A DNA stretch of 64,000 nt. Origin: Acidovorax sp. YS12. Lineage in GTDB: Bacteria; Pseudomonadota; Gammaproteobacteria; Burkholderiales; Burkholderiaceae_C. The DNA lies in assembly GCA_021496925.1 (NCBI GenBank), contig CP053915.1, forward strand, positions 3,003,501-3,067,500, in the 5' to 3' direction. The position numbers and the translations under genes were made by a program. The notes under the pieces are model-generated. The model was given only the letters and a program-made list of their open reading frames with translations. It had not been told where the DNA came from and did not search any database. Of this stretch, positions 51,282 through 61,947 are shown in pieces. The first letter of the stretch is position 1, and each line of letters begins with the position of its first letter.

Positions 51282-53243
51282 ATGGCCTTGCTTTCCCGAA
51301 TCAGCCTGCTGCAAAAATTCGCCATTCTGGCCCTCATCGGCGTGCTCGTGAGCGCGCTGCCCACGTTCCTGTACGTGCGCGACGCGCTGCGCGCCATGGC
51401 GCACGCGCGCCTGGAAGCCAGCGGGGCCGCGCCGCTGACGGCGCTGAGCCTGGTGGTGCAGCGCATGCAGGTGCACCGCGGCCTGTCCTCGGGCATGCTC
51501 GGGGGCGACGAGGCCCTGGCGGCGCGCCGCCCCGCCGCGCGCGACCTGGTGAACCAGGCCGTGGAGGCCGCCAGCGCCCGCCTGACCGCGGCCCAGGTGC
51601 CCGCCGACCAGCTCGCGGCCTGGCAGCAGGCGCGCCAGACCTGGCAGGCGCTGGAGGCCAGCGTGGACCAGCGCCAGGTGCAGCAGGCGCAGAGCACGGC
51701 GCAGCACACGGCGCTGATCGCCTCGGTCATGCGCATCAGCGAGGAGCTGCTCAACGCCTACGGCCTGCAGCTGGAGGAGGCGGAGCACGCCTACGCGCTG
51801 ATCCAGGCCGCCCTGGTGCACACCCCGGTGCTGGGCGAGAAGCTCGGCATCCTGCGCGCGCAGGGCTCGGGCTTCCTGGCGCGGCGCGAGCTGCCGCCGG
51901 TGAACAAGGGGCTGGTGATGGCCCTGCAGCAGCGCGCGCAGGAACTGCAGGGCGACGCCTTCCGCCAGTTCGAGCGCGCCATGCAGCGCGACGCGGGCTA
52001 CCGCGCGGCGCTCGGCCCGTCGGCCGAGGCGGCCCACGCCCTCGTCACCCAGGCGCTGGCGCTGGCCACCAAGGAAGTGACCGAGGCCGCCACGCTGCAG
52101 CTGGCACCGCAGGAATACTTCGACACCTTCACGCGCACCATCGACGCGCTCTACGCGCTGAACGCCAAGGCGCTGGAGAGCCTGGACGCCACGCTGCAGC
52201 AGCGCCAGGCCAGCCTGCGCCGCATTCTCATCGCCCAGGCGCTGGCCATGGCGCTGATCCTGGCCCTGGGCGGTGCGCTGATCGCGGCGTTCGCCCGCTC
52301 CATCCGCCAGCCGCTGGGGCAGGCCATCGACCTGGCGCACGCCGTGGCGCAGGGCGACCTCGCGGGCACCGACATCGCCCACGGCACGGACGAGGTCGGC
52401 CGCCTCACCGCTGCGCTGCTGCAGATGCGCCGCCAGCTCACCCAGGTGGTGGCGCGCGTGCGCCACAACGCCGACGGCGTGGCCACGGCCAGCGCCGAGA
52501 TCGCCCAAGGCAACCAGGACCTGTCGGCGCGCACCGAAAGCCAGGCCAGCGCGCTGGAGGAAACCGCCGCCGCCATGGAGCAGATGACCGCCACCGTGCG
52601 CCAGAACGCCGACAGCGCGGCCCAGGCCAGCCAGCTCGCGGCCAGCGCCAGCCAGGTGGCGCAGCAGGGCGGCGACGTGGTGGCGCGCGTGGTGCAGACC
52701 ATGCAGGGCATCGACACCAGCAGCAGGAAGATCGCCGACATCATCGGCGTGATCGACTCCATCGCCTTCCAGACCAACATCCTGGCGCTGAACGCCGCCG
52801 TGGAAGCCGCGCGCGCCGGCGAGCAGGGCCGGGGCTTTGCCGTGGTGGCCGGCGAGGTGCGCCAGCTGGCGCAGCGCTCGGCCCAGTCGGCCAGCGAGAT
52901 CAAGGCGCTGATCGCCGAGAGCGCGCAGAACGTGGCGCAGGGCAACGCGCTGGTCGAGCGCGCCGGCAGCACCATGCACGAGGTGGTGGCCGCCGTGCGC
53001 CGCGTCACCGACATCATGGGCGAGATCAGCGCCGCGAGCCGCGAGCAGTCGCAGGGCGTGGCGCAGGTGGGCGAAGCGATCACGCAGATGGACCAGTCCA
53101 CGCAGCAGAACGCCGCCCTGGTCGAGCAGATGGCTGCCGCCGCGAGCAGCCTGCACGGCCAGGCGCAGGAGCTGGTGCATGGCGTGGCGGTGTTCCACCT
53201 GGCGGCGGGCGGCAGCACGCAGCGGCTCGGGCTGCCGTCCTGA
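51282..53243 (+). CDS. Methyl-accepting chemotaxis protein
   Basis: A 653-residue chemoreceptor from the ATG at 51282 (MALLSRISLLQKFAILALIG); the frame is open further upstream but the membrane helix starts here. TM1 spans ~12-32, a long helical periplasmic domain (~35-310, four-helix-bundle or nitrate-sensor-like) follows, TM2 is near 312-334 (RRILIAQALAMALILALGGA), then HAMP, and the signalling domain with the hairpin tip IIGVIDSIAFQTNILALNAA, VEAARAGEQGRGFAVVAGEV, RQLAQRSAQSASEI. No C-terminal methylation pentapeptide is present. The ligand is unknown. No che genes are nearby. Confidence 0.94.
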   Translation: MALLSRISLLQKFAILALIGVLVSALPTFLYVRDALRAMAHARLEASGAAPLTALSLVVQRMQVHRGLSSGMLGGDEALAARRPAARDLVNQAVEAASARLTAAQVPADQLAAWQQARQTWQALEASVDQRQVQQAQSTAQHTALIASVMRISEELLNAYGLQLEEAEHAYALIQAALVHTPVLGEKLGILRAQGSGFLARRELPPVNKGLVMALQQRAQELQGDAFRQFERAMQRDAGYRAALGPSAEAAHALVTQALALATKEVTEAATLQLAPQEYFDTFTRTIDALYALNAKALESLDATLQQRQASLRRILIAQALAMALILALGGALIAAFARSIRQPLGQAIDLAHAVAQGDLAGTDIAHGTDEVGRLTAALLQMRRQLTQVVARVRHNADGVATASAEIAQGNQDLSARTESQASALEETAAAMEQMTATVRQNADSAAQASQLAASASQVAQQGGDVVARVVQTMQGIDTSSRKIADIIGVIDSIAFQTNILALNAAVEAARAGEQGRGFAVVAGEVRQLAQRSAQSASEIKALIAESAQNVAQGNALVERAGSTMHEVVAAVRRVTDIMGEISAASREQSQGVAQVGEAITQMDQSTQQNAALVEQMAAAASSLHGQAQELVHGVAVFHLAAGGSTQRLGLPS

Positions 53244-53244
53244 C

Positions 53245-53302
53245 GCTATTGATTCAGGAGCTGCCTGCGCTTTCTGCACAAGGGCTGCAGGCGGTTTTTA
53301 TG
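53245..53302 (+). repeat. Dispersed repeat copy after the chemoreceptor gene
   Basis: GCTATTGATTCAGGAGCTGC, CTGCGCTTTCTGCACAAGGG, CTGCAGGCGGTTTTTATG. CCTGC and GCAGG arms and the following TTTTT give a terminator-like hairpin 2 bp after the stop. Confidence 0.65.
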
Positions 53303-53429
53303 CGCATGCGGTGAACCGGCCTGCGCAGGCAGGCGCCCCGCTTGCACAGCAGCGCCCAGGCCGTTCACAATGGCTTACCCTCCCGCACGGAGCGTGGCCC
53401 CCGCCGCGCAGCCGCTTCGCGGCACCACC

Positions 53430-55946
53430 ATGCGTCCGCTCCAGTTCTCGCTGCGCACCGCCATCACCGTCCCCTTCGCGCTGCTGTTCGCGGCCACCGT
53501 GGGGCTGCAGGCGTTCATGCAGCACCGCCAGGTGCAGCAGCTCATCGACCAGGAAAGCGAACGCCTGCTCGCAGCCATCACCGCCACGGCGCGTAGCCGG
53601 CTGTCCGAGTACCTGGAGGTGCCGTTCGAGATCCAGCGCGGCATCGGCGACACCATCGGCCGCCAGGGCCTGTACGCGCCGGGGCGCCTGGAAGGCGTGT
53701 ACGCCTACCTGCACGGCGTGTTCACCGAGGTGTACGCCCGGCACGCGCAGATCAGCCTGCTGGGCTTCGGCAGCCAGCAGGGCGATTACGCGGGCATGCG
53801 GCGCGAGCCCGACGGCAGCTACCGCCTGATCCTGAAAGAGAACCGGGGCGAGGGGCTGATGCACGTCTACCAGCAGCCCGTGCCCGGCCCCGTGGTGGCC
53901 TCCTACCCCGGCTACGACCCGCGCGTGCGCCCCTGGTATGCGCCCGTGGCCCATTCCGGCCAGGCGCTGTGGTCGCCCATCTACACCACGGCGGGCGAGC
54001 GCGGGGACATCACCATCTCGGCTGCCAGCCCGGTGTACGCAGGCGGGCGGCTGGCCGGCGTGATGAATGCCGACGTGCGGCTCGACAGCATGAGCCGCTT
54101 CCTGCGCGAGGAGCCGCTGCGCGGCCAGGCCCAGGTGCTGGTGGTGGACGCGCAGGGCTACCTGGTGGCGCATTCCGAGCCCGGCCCGGTGCTGGCCCCG
54201 GCGCAGCCCGGCACGCCCCAGGCGCAGCGCGCGCGCCTGCGCATCGGCGACAGCGCCAGCCCGGTGCTACGCCGGGCGGCCGCCCTGCTGCCGCAGGCGG
54301 CGGGCGCGGGCTTCAGCTTCGAGGAAGGGGACGAGCGCTACTTCGCCCGCGCCACGCCGTACCAGGACGCGCGCGGGCTGGACTGGCGCATCGTGGTGGT
54401 GCTGCCCGAATCCGCGCTGCTGGGCGAGACGCGCGCGCAGAGCCGCCACATGCTGCTGTGGAGCCTGGCCATCGCCGCCTTCGGCCTGCTGCTGGGCCTG
54501 TGGGCGGTACGCCAGGCCGTGCGCCCCATCCTGCGCACGGCGGAGGCGGCCAACCGCCTGGCGCACGGCGAATGGCAGGCCGCGCCGGACCGCGGCGGCG
54601 CGCTGCTGGAAACCTCCATCCTGGTGCGCGCCTTCAACGACATGGCCGAGCGCCTGCAGCAGTCGTTCCAGCAGATGCGCGAGCTGCTGCTCTACGACAG
54701 CCTGACGCAATCGCTCACGCGGCGCGGCCTGCTCGAACGCAGCCAGTGGGCCCAGCCGCGCCCGGCGGTGCTGTGCCTGGTGGGGCTGGACGACTTCCGC
54801 GCGCTCAACGACAGCGTGGGCCACGGCACGGGCGACCGGCTGCTGCAGGCCGTGTCGGAGCGCCTGCGCCTGCGCCTGCCCGAGCCCGCGCTGCTGGCCC
54901 GCCTGGGCGGCGACGAATTCGCGGTGCTGCACTTCAACGACGAAGGCCAGTTCTCGGCCGCGGCGATGGGCGAGGCACTGCAGGCGCTGTTCGCCGCGCC
55001 GTTCTCGGTGGGGGCGGACGAGATCCTCGTGCGCGCCTCGGTCGGCACCGTGGAGGGGCAGTTGGCCAGCGACGACCTGCCCGAATGGCTGCGCAACGCC
55101 AGCATGGCCCTGGGCGAGGCCAAGCGGCGCGGGCGCAACCGGTCCGTGGCCTTCTCGCCCGCGCTGGCCGCGCACGCCTTCGAGCGCGCGCGCCTGTCGA
55201 ACGAGCTGCGCCAGGCGCTGGAAAAGGACGAATTCCTGGTGCACTACCAGCCCGTGGTCGACCTGGCCAGCGGGCGCATGGTGGGCGCCGAGGCGCTCGT
55301 GCGCTGGAACAGCCCGACGCGCGGCATGGTGCCGCCGGGGCTGTTCATCCCCACGGCGGAGGAGTCCGACCTGATCCTGGCGCTGGGCGACTGGGTGCTG
55401 CACCGCGCCACGCACGACATCGCCCAGCAGCTGGGCGCGCTGCCGCCGGGGTTCGACCTGCACGTCAACGTCTCGGCGCGCCAGCTCATCCAGTCGGACT
55501 TTCCGGCCACGCTGCGCGCGGTGCTGTCGGCCAGCCGCCTGCCGCCGCAGCAGCTCACGCTGGAGCTGACCGAGTCGGTGCTGATCGACAGCGACGTGGC
55601 CATGCGCGAGCGCATCGCCGCCATCCACGCCCTGGGCGTGCGCATCGCCATCGACGACTTCGGCACCGGCTACTCGTCGCTGGCCTACCTGAGCCGCCTG
55701 GCGTTCGACTGCATCAAGATCGACCAGAGCTTCGTGCGCAAGCTGCTCGCCTCGGCGCAGGACGAAGCCATCATCGCGGCCGTGCTGCACATGGCGCATG
55801 GCTTCGGCGTGACCGTGGTGGCCGAGGGCGTGGAGACCGCGGCCGAGGCCGAGCGCCTGCGCGCCATGGGCTGCCCCAACGCCCAGGGCTACTGGTTCGG
55901 CCGGCCCGGGCCGCTGGAACAGCTGCGCGGCTGGCGCGCGCCGTGA
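53430..55946 (+). CDS. Cache-HAMP-GGDEF-EAL cyclic di-GMP enzyme
   Basis: An 838-residue membrane protein from the ATG at 53430 (an upstream ATG at 53370 would add 20 poorly coded residues). TM1 (~14-34), a double-Cache sensor (~40-335, with YDPRVRPWYAPVAHSGQALW, SPIYTTA), TM2 near 340-360 and HAMP follow. The GGDEF domain has an intact GGDEF (493-497) with GHGTGD upstream. The EAL domain has EAL (621-623) and all key pieces: NVSARQL, LELTESVL, AIDDFGTGYSSLAYL, CIKIDQSFV, VAEGVE. Both synthesis and breakdown of cyclic di-GMP look possible. It sits next to a chemoreceptor, hinting at a motility or attachment switch. Confidence 0.94.
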   Translation: MRPLQFSLRTAITVPFALLFAATVGLQAFMQHRQVQQLIDQESERLLAAITATARSRLSEYLEVPFEIQRGIGDTIGRQGLYAPGRLEGVYAYLHGVFTEVYARHAQISLLGFGSQQGDYAGMRREPDGSYRLILKENRGEGLMHVYQQPVPGPVVASYPGYDPRVRPWYAPVAHSGQALWSPIYTTAGERGDITISAASPVYAGGRLAGVMNADVRLDSMSRFLREEPLRGQAQVLVVDAQGYLVAHSEPGPVLAPAQPGTPQAQRARLRIGDSASPVLRRAAALLPQAAGAGFSFEEGDERYFARATPYQDARGLDWRIVVVLPESALLGETRAQSRHMLLWSLAIAAFGLLLGLWAVRQAVRPILRTAEAANRLAHGEWQAAPDRGGALLETSILVRAFNDMAERLQQSFQQMRELLLYDSLTQSLTRRGLLERSQWAQPRPAVLCLVGLDDFRALNDSVGHGTGDRLLQAVSERLRLRLPEPALLARLGGDEFAVLHFNDEGQFSAAAMGEALQALFAAPFSVGADEILVRASVGTVEGQLASDDLPEWLRNASMALGEAKRRGRNRSVAFSPALAAHAFERARLSNELRQALEKDEFLVHYQPVVDLASGRMVGAEALVRWNSPTRGMVPPGLFIPTAEESDLILALGDWVLHRATHDIAQQLGALPPGFDLHVNVSARQLIQSDFPATLRAVLSASRLPPQQLTLELTESVLIDSDVAMRERIAAIHALGVRIAIDDFGTGYSSLAYLSRLAFDCIKIDQSFVRKLLASAQDEAIIAAVLHMAHGFGVTVVAEGVETAAEAERLRAMGCPNAQGYWFGRPGPLEQLRGWRAP

Positions 55947-55976
55947 GGTTGCCCAGAGGTTGCGCTCCTTCTTTGC

Positions 55977-56054
55977 TAGCTGCTGGCGCTTGCCTGGCAA
56001 TGGTTTTGCAATGAAAACACCGCCAATTCCTTGCCAGGCAAGCGCCAGCAGCTA
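55977..56054. repeat. Head-to-head dispersed repeat pair, perfect 24-bp arms
   Basis: Left arm 55977-56000 (TAGCTGCTGGCGCTTGCCTG...) and right arm 56031-56054 (...CAGGCAAGCGCCAGCAGCTA) are exact complements over 24 bp around a 30-nt loop. It fills the gap between the convergent GGDEF-EAL and uvrA genes, ending one base before the uvrA stop. CTTCTTT and AAAGAAG flank it as an outer extension. It is the strongest hairpin in the window and could end transcription in both directions. Confidence 0.9.
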
Positions 56055-59075
<3,021 letters not shown>

Positions 59076-59412
59076 CGGCAGGCGGAAAAAGTCGAACCCG
59101 CCATGATAGGCCCGCCCCCTTTCACGCGCCCACCCCACGCCTTTGGCGGGGCCGGCGGGCAAAGGCTGAAAGGCATCTTTCACCCGGCATCAGCAAATAC
59201 CCTGACTGCTCAGATTCGCTCAGATAGCGCCCCGTAAACGCCGCTACCCTGGGCTGACCACATTGATGCCTTGCACCTTGAAAACCGACTATTGCAATAG
59301 GGCAAATCAATTGTTCACAAAATTTTGCAATTCATCTAGGATGTTTTACATCGTGCATCCAGGCGGTGGCTGCTGACGCCCGGCGCGCAAACCCTCACCA
59401 CACACCTCCACC
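59076..59412. other. Intergenic gap upstream of uvrA, AT-rich promoter region
   Basis: No gene is seen. The stretch 59255-59355 is strikingly AT-rich for this window (TTGCAATAGGGCAAATCAAT, TGTTCACAAAATTTTGCAAT, TCATCTAGGATGTTTTACAT). It likely holds the promoter for the GNAT/collar gene run and perhaps part of the uvrA control region; TTGTTC and TTGCAA are possible -35 hexamers but no clean -10 pairs with them. It may mark the edge of an acquired segment. Confidence 0.5.
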
Positions 59413-60264
59413 ATGCCCGCCCACCGCACCCCGCCCGGCCCCTTGGCGCTGCGCCCCATCCAGCCGGGCGACGAGGAGGCATTGCACGCCATCTTCGCCG
59501 CCACGCGCGAAGCCGAGCGCCAGCAGCTCGGCTGGAGCGGCCCCGAACACTCCGCCGCGTGGGACGCCTTCACCCGCCAGCAATTCGCCGCCCAGCACGC
59601 CCAGTACATGCGCAGCTACGCCAACCCCACGTTCAGCCTCGTGCTGCACGGCGACAGTGGCGACGATGTGGCCGGACGCCTGTACGTGGACCGCACCCCG
59701 GCGGAAATCCGCATCATCGACATCGCCCTGCTGCCCGCCTACCGGCGCCAGGGGCTGGGCGGGCGCCTGCTGCGCGCGCTGGCCGAGGAATCCGACGCCT
59801 GCGGCATCCCCCTGGGCCTGCACGTCGAGAAGAACAACCCCATCCTCGGCGCCTACGAGCGCCTGGGCCTGCAGGCACGCGAGGATCGGGGCGTGTACCT
59901 GTACATGCAGCGCCCGCCCCAGCCGCCGCGCCTGCCCGGGCCAGACGCCCTGGCCGCCAGCACCGGCAGCGCCTTTGAACTGCACGACCCCACCCAGCTC
60001 GGCTGCGCCGCCCCACTGGCCACGCTGCAACTGCAGCGCGCCACGCAGCGCCAGGGCCGGGGCGTGGCCAGCCTCACGCTCGACTTCGCCGGGCCCGGCA
60101 TTGGCCGCCCCGCGCATGCCACCTACCTGCTGGCCCACCCGCTGCTGGGCCGGTTCCCGTTGTTCCTCGGCCCCGTCATGGGCGGCGCGGCCGGGGAAAT
60201 CCACTACCAGGCCACCCTCACCCGCCTGGTGCCACCGCCCGAGGAGACCATCCCCCATGAGTGA
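59413..60264 (+). CDS. GNAT acetyltransferase fused to a DUF6916-like domain
   Basis: A 283-residue protein. Residues ~10-170 form a GNAT domain: LALRPIQPGDEEALHAIFAA, IRIIDIALLPAYRRQGLGGR (acetyl-CoA-binding RRQGLGG) and KNNPILGAYERLGL. Residues ~185-280 are a separate beta-rich domain (FELHDPTQLGCAAPLATLQL, HPLLGRFPLFLGPVMGG, IHYQATLTRLVPP) that I recall as DUF6916, found beside tail-collar genes. It overlaps the first collar gene by 8 bp, so the two are coupled. The substrate is unknown; acetylation of a collar protein is a guess. Confidence 0.75.
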   Translation: MPAHRTPPGPLALRPIQPGDEEALHAIFAATREAERQQLGWSGPEHSAAWDAFTRQQFAAQHAQYMRSYANPTFSLVLHGDSGDDVAGRLYVDRTPAEIRIIDIALLPAYRRQGLGGRLLRALAEESDACGIPLGLHVEKNNPILGAYERLGLQAREDRGVYLYMQRPPQPPRLPGPDALAASTGSAFELHDPTQLGCAAPLATLQLQRATQRQGRGVASLTLDFAGPGIGRPAHATYLLAHPLLGRFPLFLGPVMGGAAGEIHYQATLTRLVPPPEETIPHE

Positions 60265-60778
60265 AGCATTCGTTGGAGAAATCCGCATGTTCGCGGGCGA
60301 CTACGCCCCGCTAGGCTGGCTGCCATGCGACGGCCGCCAGCTGGATATCAGTGGCTACGAGGTACTTTTCAGCTTGCTAAGCACCACCTACGGCGGCAAC
60401 GGGCGTACCAACTTCAACCTGCCCGACCTGCGCGGGCGGCTGGCCATTGGCAAGGACCAGGGCACGGGCCTGACCAACCGCGTGCTGGGCCAGCAGCTTG
60501 GCGTAGAGGCCGTCACCCTCACTGTGGCGCAAACCCCGGCCCACAACCACAACCTGTCGGCGGGCGGCGCGGCCAGCGCCACCAGCCCGCAGGGCCTGAC
60601 GCCCGGCACGGCCAGCGGCTTCACCCTCTACGCCGACAGCGCTACCCCCAGCGCCTGGCTCGCCCCCGGCAGCGTCGCCCCGTCGGCTGGCAACGCGTTG
60701 CCGCACAACAACGTCATGCCCAGCCTGGCCATCAGCTTCATCATCTGCACGCAGGGCGTGTACCCCTCACAAGCTTGA
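60257..60778 (+). CDS. Phage tail collar (MdpB-type) protein 1
   Basis: A 173-residue protein starting MSEAFVGEIRMFAGDYAPLG. The collar domain begins at once (GEIRMFAGDYAPLGWLPCDG, QLDISGYEVLFSLLSTTYGG, NGRTNFNLPDLRGRLAIG), the pattern of pfam Tail collar / microcystin-dependent-protein-like families. The tail is Gly/Ala/Thr-rich and ends AISFIICTQGVYPSQA, as usual. These proteins often occur in threes without other phage genes. The start lies inside the end of the GNAT gene. No signal peptide is seen. The function is not established. Confidence 0.87.
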   Translation: MSEAFVGEIRMFAGDYAPLGWLPCDGRQLDISGYEVLFSLLSTTYGGNGRTNFNLPDLRGRLAIGKDQGTGLTNRVLGQQLGVEAVTLTVAQTPAHNHNLSAGGAASATSPQGLTPGTASGFTLYADSATPSAWLAPGSVAPSAGNALPHNNVMPSLAISFIICTQGVYPSQA

Positions 60779-60794
60779 CAAGGAGCACCGCGCC

Positions 60795-61298
60795 ATGGAT
60801 CCCTTCGTCGGAGAACTCCGCCCCTTCGCCTTCGGCATCATTCCCCGAGGCTGGCTGCCGTGCAACGGCAGCCTGCTGAACGCAACCCAATACGCCGCAC
60901 TGTTCTCGCTGCTCGGCAACCGCTACGGCGGCGACGGCCGCACCACCTTCGCCCTGCCCGACCTGCGCGGGCGCACGCCGCTGGGCTGCAGCGCCACCTT
61001 CCCTCAAGGGCATAAGAACGGCAGCGAAACCGTCACCCTCACCGCCGCCCAGGTGCCGTCGCACACGCACCAGGTGCAGGGTAGCAAAGCCACAGCCACC
61101 GCCAACGGCCCCTCTGCCCAGGCCATGGCCGTGCCGGCCACCTTCATGGCCTACGCCGCGCCCGACACCGCCGCCGGCACGCTCAACACCGCCGCCGTGA
61201 CCATCAGCGGCGGTAGCGCGCCGCACGACAACATGCAGCCCTCGCTGGTCGTGAACTGGTGCATCGCCACCTCCGGCACCTACCCCCCCCGCCAGTAA
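60795..61298 (+). CDS. Phage tail collar (MdpB-type) protein 2
   Basis: A 167-residue paralogue of its neighbours: MDPFVGELRPFAFGIIPRGW, LPCNGSLLNATQYAALFSLL, GNRYGGDGRTTFALPDLRGR and the end VVNWCIATSGTYPPRQ. AAGGAG precedes the ATG. It is 16 bp after the first collar gene, so they share a transcript. Sequence identity between the three is moderate, pointing to old duplication and divergence rather than recent copying. Confidence 0.88.
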   Translation: MDPFVGELRPFAFGIIPRGWLPCNGSLLNATQYAALFSLLGNRYGGDGRTTFALPDLRGRTPLGCSATFPQGHKNGSETVTLTAAQVPSHTHQVQGSKATATANGPSAQAMAVPATFMAYAAPDTAAGTLNTAAVTISGGSAPHDNMQPSLVVNWCIATSGTYPPRQ

Positions 61299-61314
61299 TC
61301 CCCAGGAGGAATCC

Positions 61315-61857
61315 ATGTCAGACCCCTTCTACGGCGAAATCCGTGCCTTCGCCTTCGACTACCCGCCCCGGGACTGGGCCTTCTGCCAAGGGCAGACCAT
61401 GCTGGCGCAGCAAAACCCGGCGCTGTATACCGTCATCGGCAACCGCTATGGCGGCACGTCCCCCCAAAACTTCAACCTGCCCGATTTGCGCAGCCAAGCC
61501 CCCATGGGCGAGGGCCCCGGCCCAGGATTGACGCCGCGCACCACAGGCCAGGCCGTGGGCAAGTCCACCGAAACGTTGCAGCCCGCGCACATGCCGCCGC
61601 ACGAGCACGCCATCGCGGTGCATACGGGCAACGCCACGACCAACGTGCCCAAGGACAAATTTCTGGCGGCAGGCCGCAAGCCCGCGGCCATAGGGACGCA
61701 GCCTCAGCCCGCCTACGCACCCAGTCCGCTGGACGCCCCGCTGGCCCCCACGGCGCTCACGCCCTTCGGCGGCGGGCAGGCGCACGACAACATGCAGCCC
61801 TACCTGGCGCTGAACCTGTGCATCTGCCTGCAGGGCGAATTCCCCACGAGACCCTGA
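61315..61857 (+). CDS. Phage tail collar (MdpB-type) protein 3
   Basis: A 180-residue third paralogue: MSDPFYGEIRAFAFDYPPRD, WAFCQGQTMLAQQNPALYTV, IGNRYGGTSPQNFNLPDLRS, with the middle HMPPHEHAIAVHTGN and the end LALNLCICLQGEFPTRP. AGGAGG lies just before the ATG. It is 16 bp after the second gene. A repeat-type hairpin follows and separates the trio from the large surface protein gene. Confidence 0.88.
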   Translation: MSDPFYGEIRAFAFDYPPRDWAFCQGQTMLAQQNPALYTVIGNRYGGTSPQNFNLPDLRSQAPMGEGPGPGLTPRTTGQAVGKSTETLQPAHMPPHEHAIAVHTGNATTNVPKDKFLAAGRKPAAIGTQPQPAYAPSPLDAPLAPTALTPFGGGQAHDNMQPYLALNLCICLQGEFPTRP

Positions 61858-61883
61858 CAAACCTGCCGTTCTTTATTGCATGA

Positions 61884-61930
61884 AATTGCTGCCAGCCCTT
61901 GCCCTGCAAGCGCTGGCAGCTATGGTTTTT
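61884..61930 (+). repeat. Dispersed repeat copy with terminator-like form after the collar genes
   Basis: GCTGCCAGC...CTTGC and GCAAGCGCTGGCAGC arms (61888-61920), followed by TATGGTTTTTG. Two-armed copy of the family, 26 bp after the third collar gene stop. Confidence 0.75.
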
Positions 61931-61947
61931 GAAACGAAAGCATAGCC

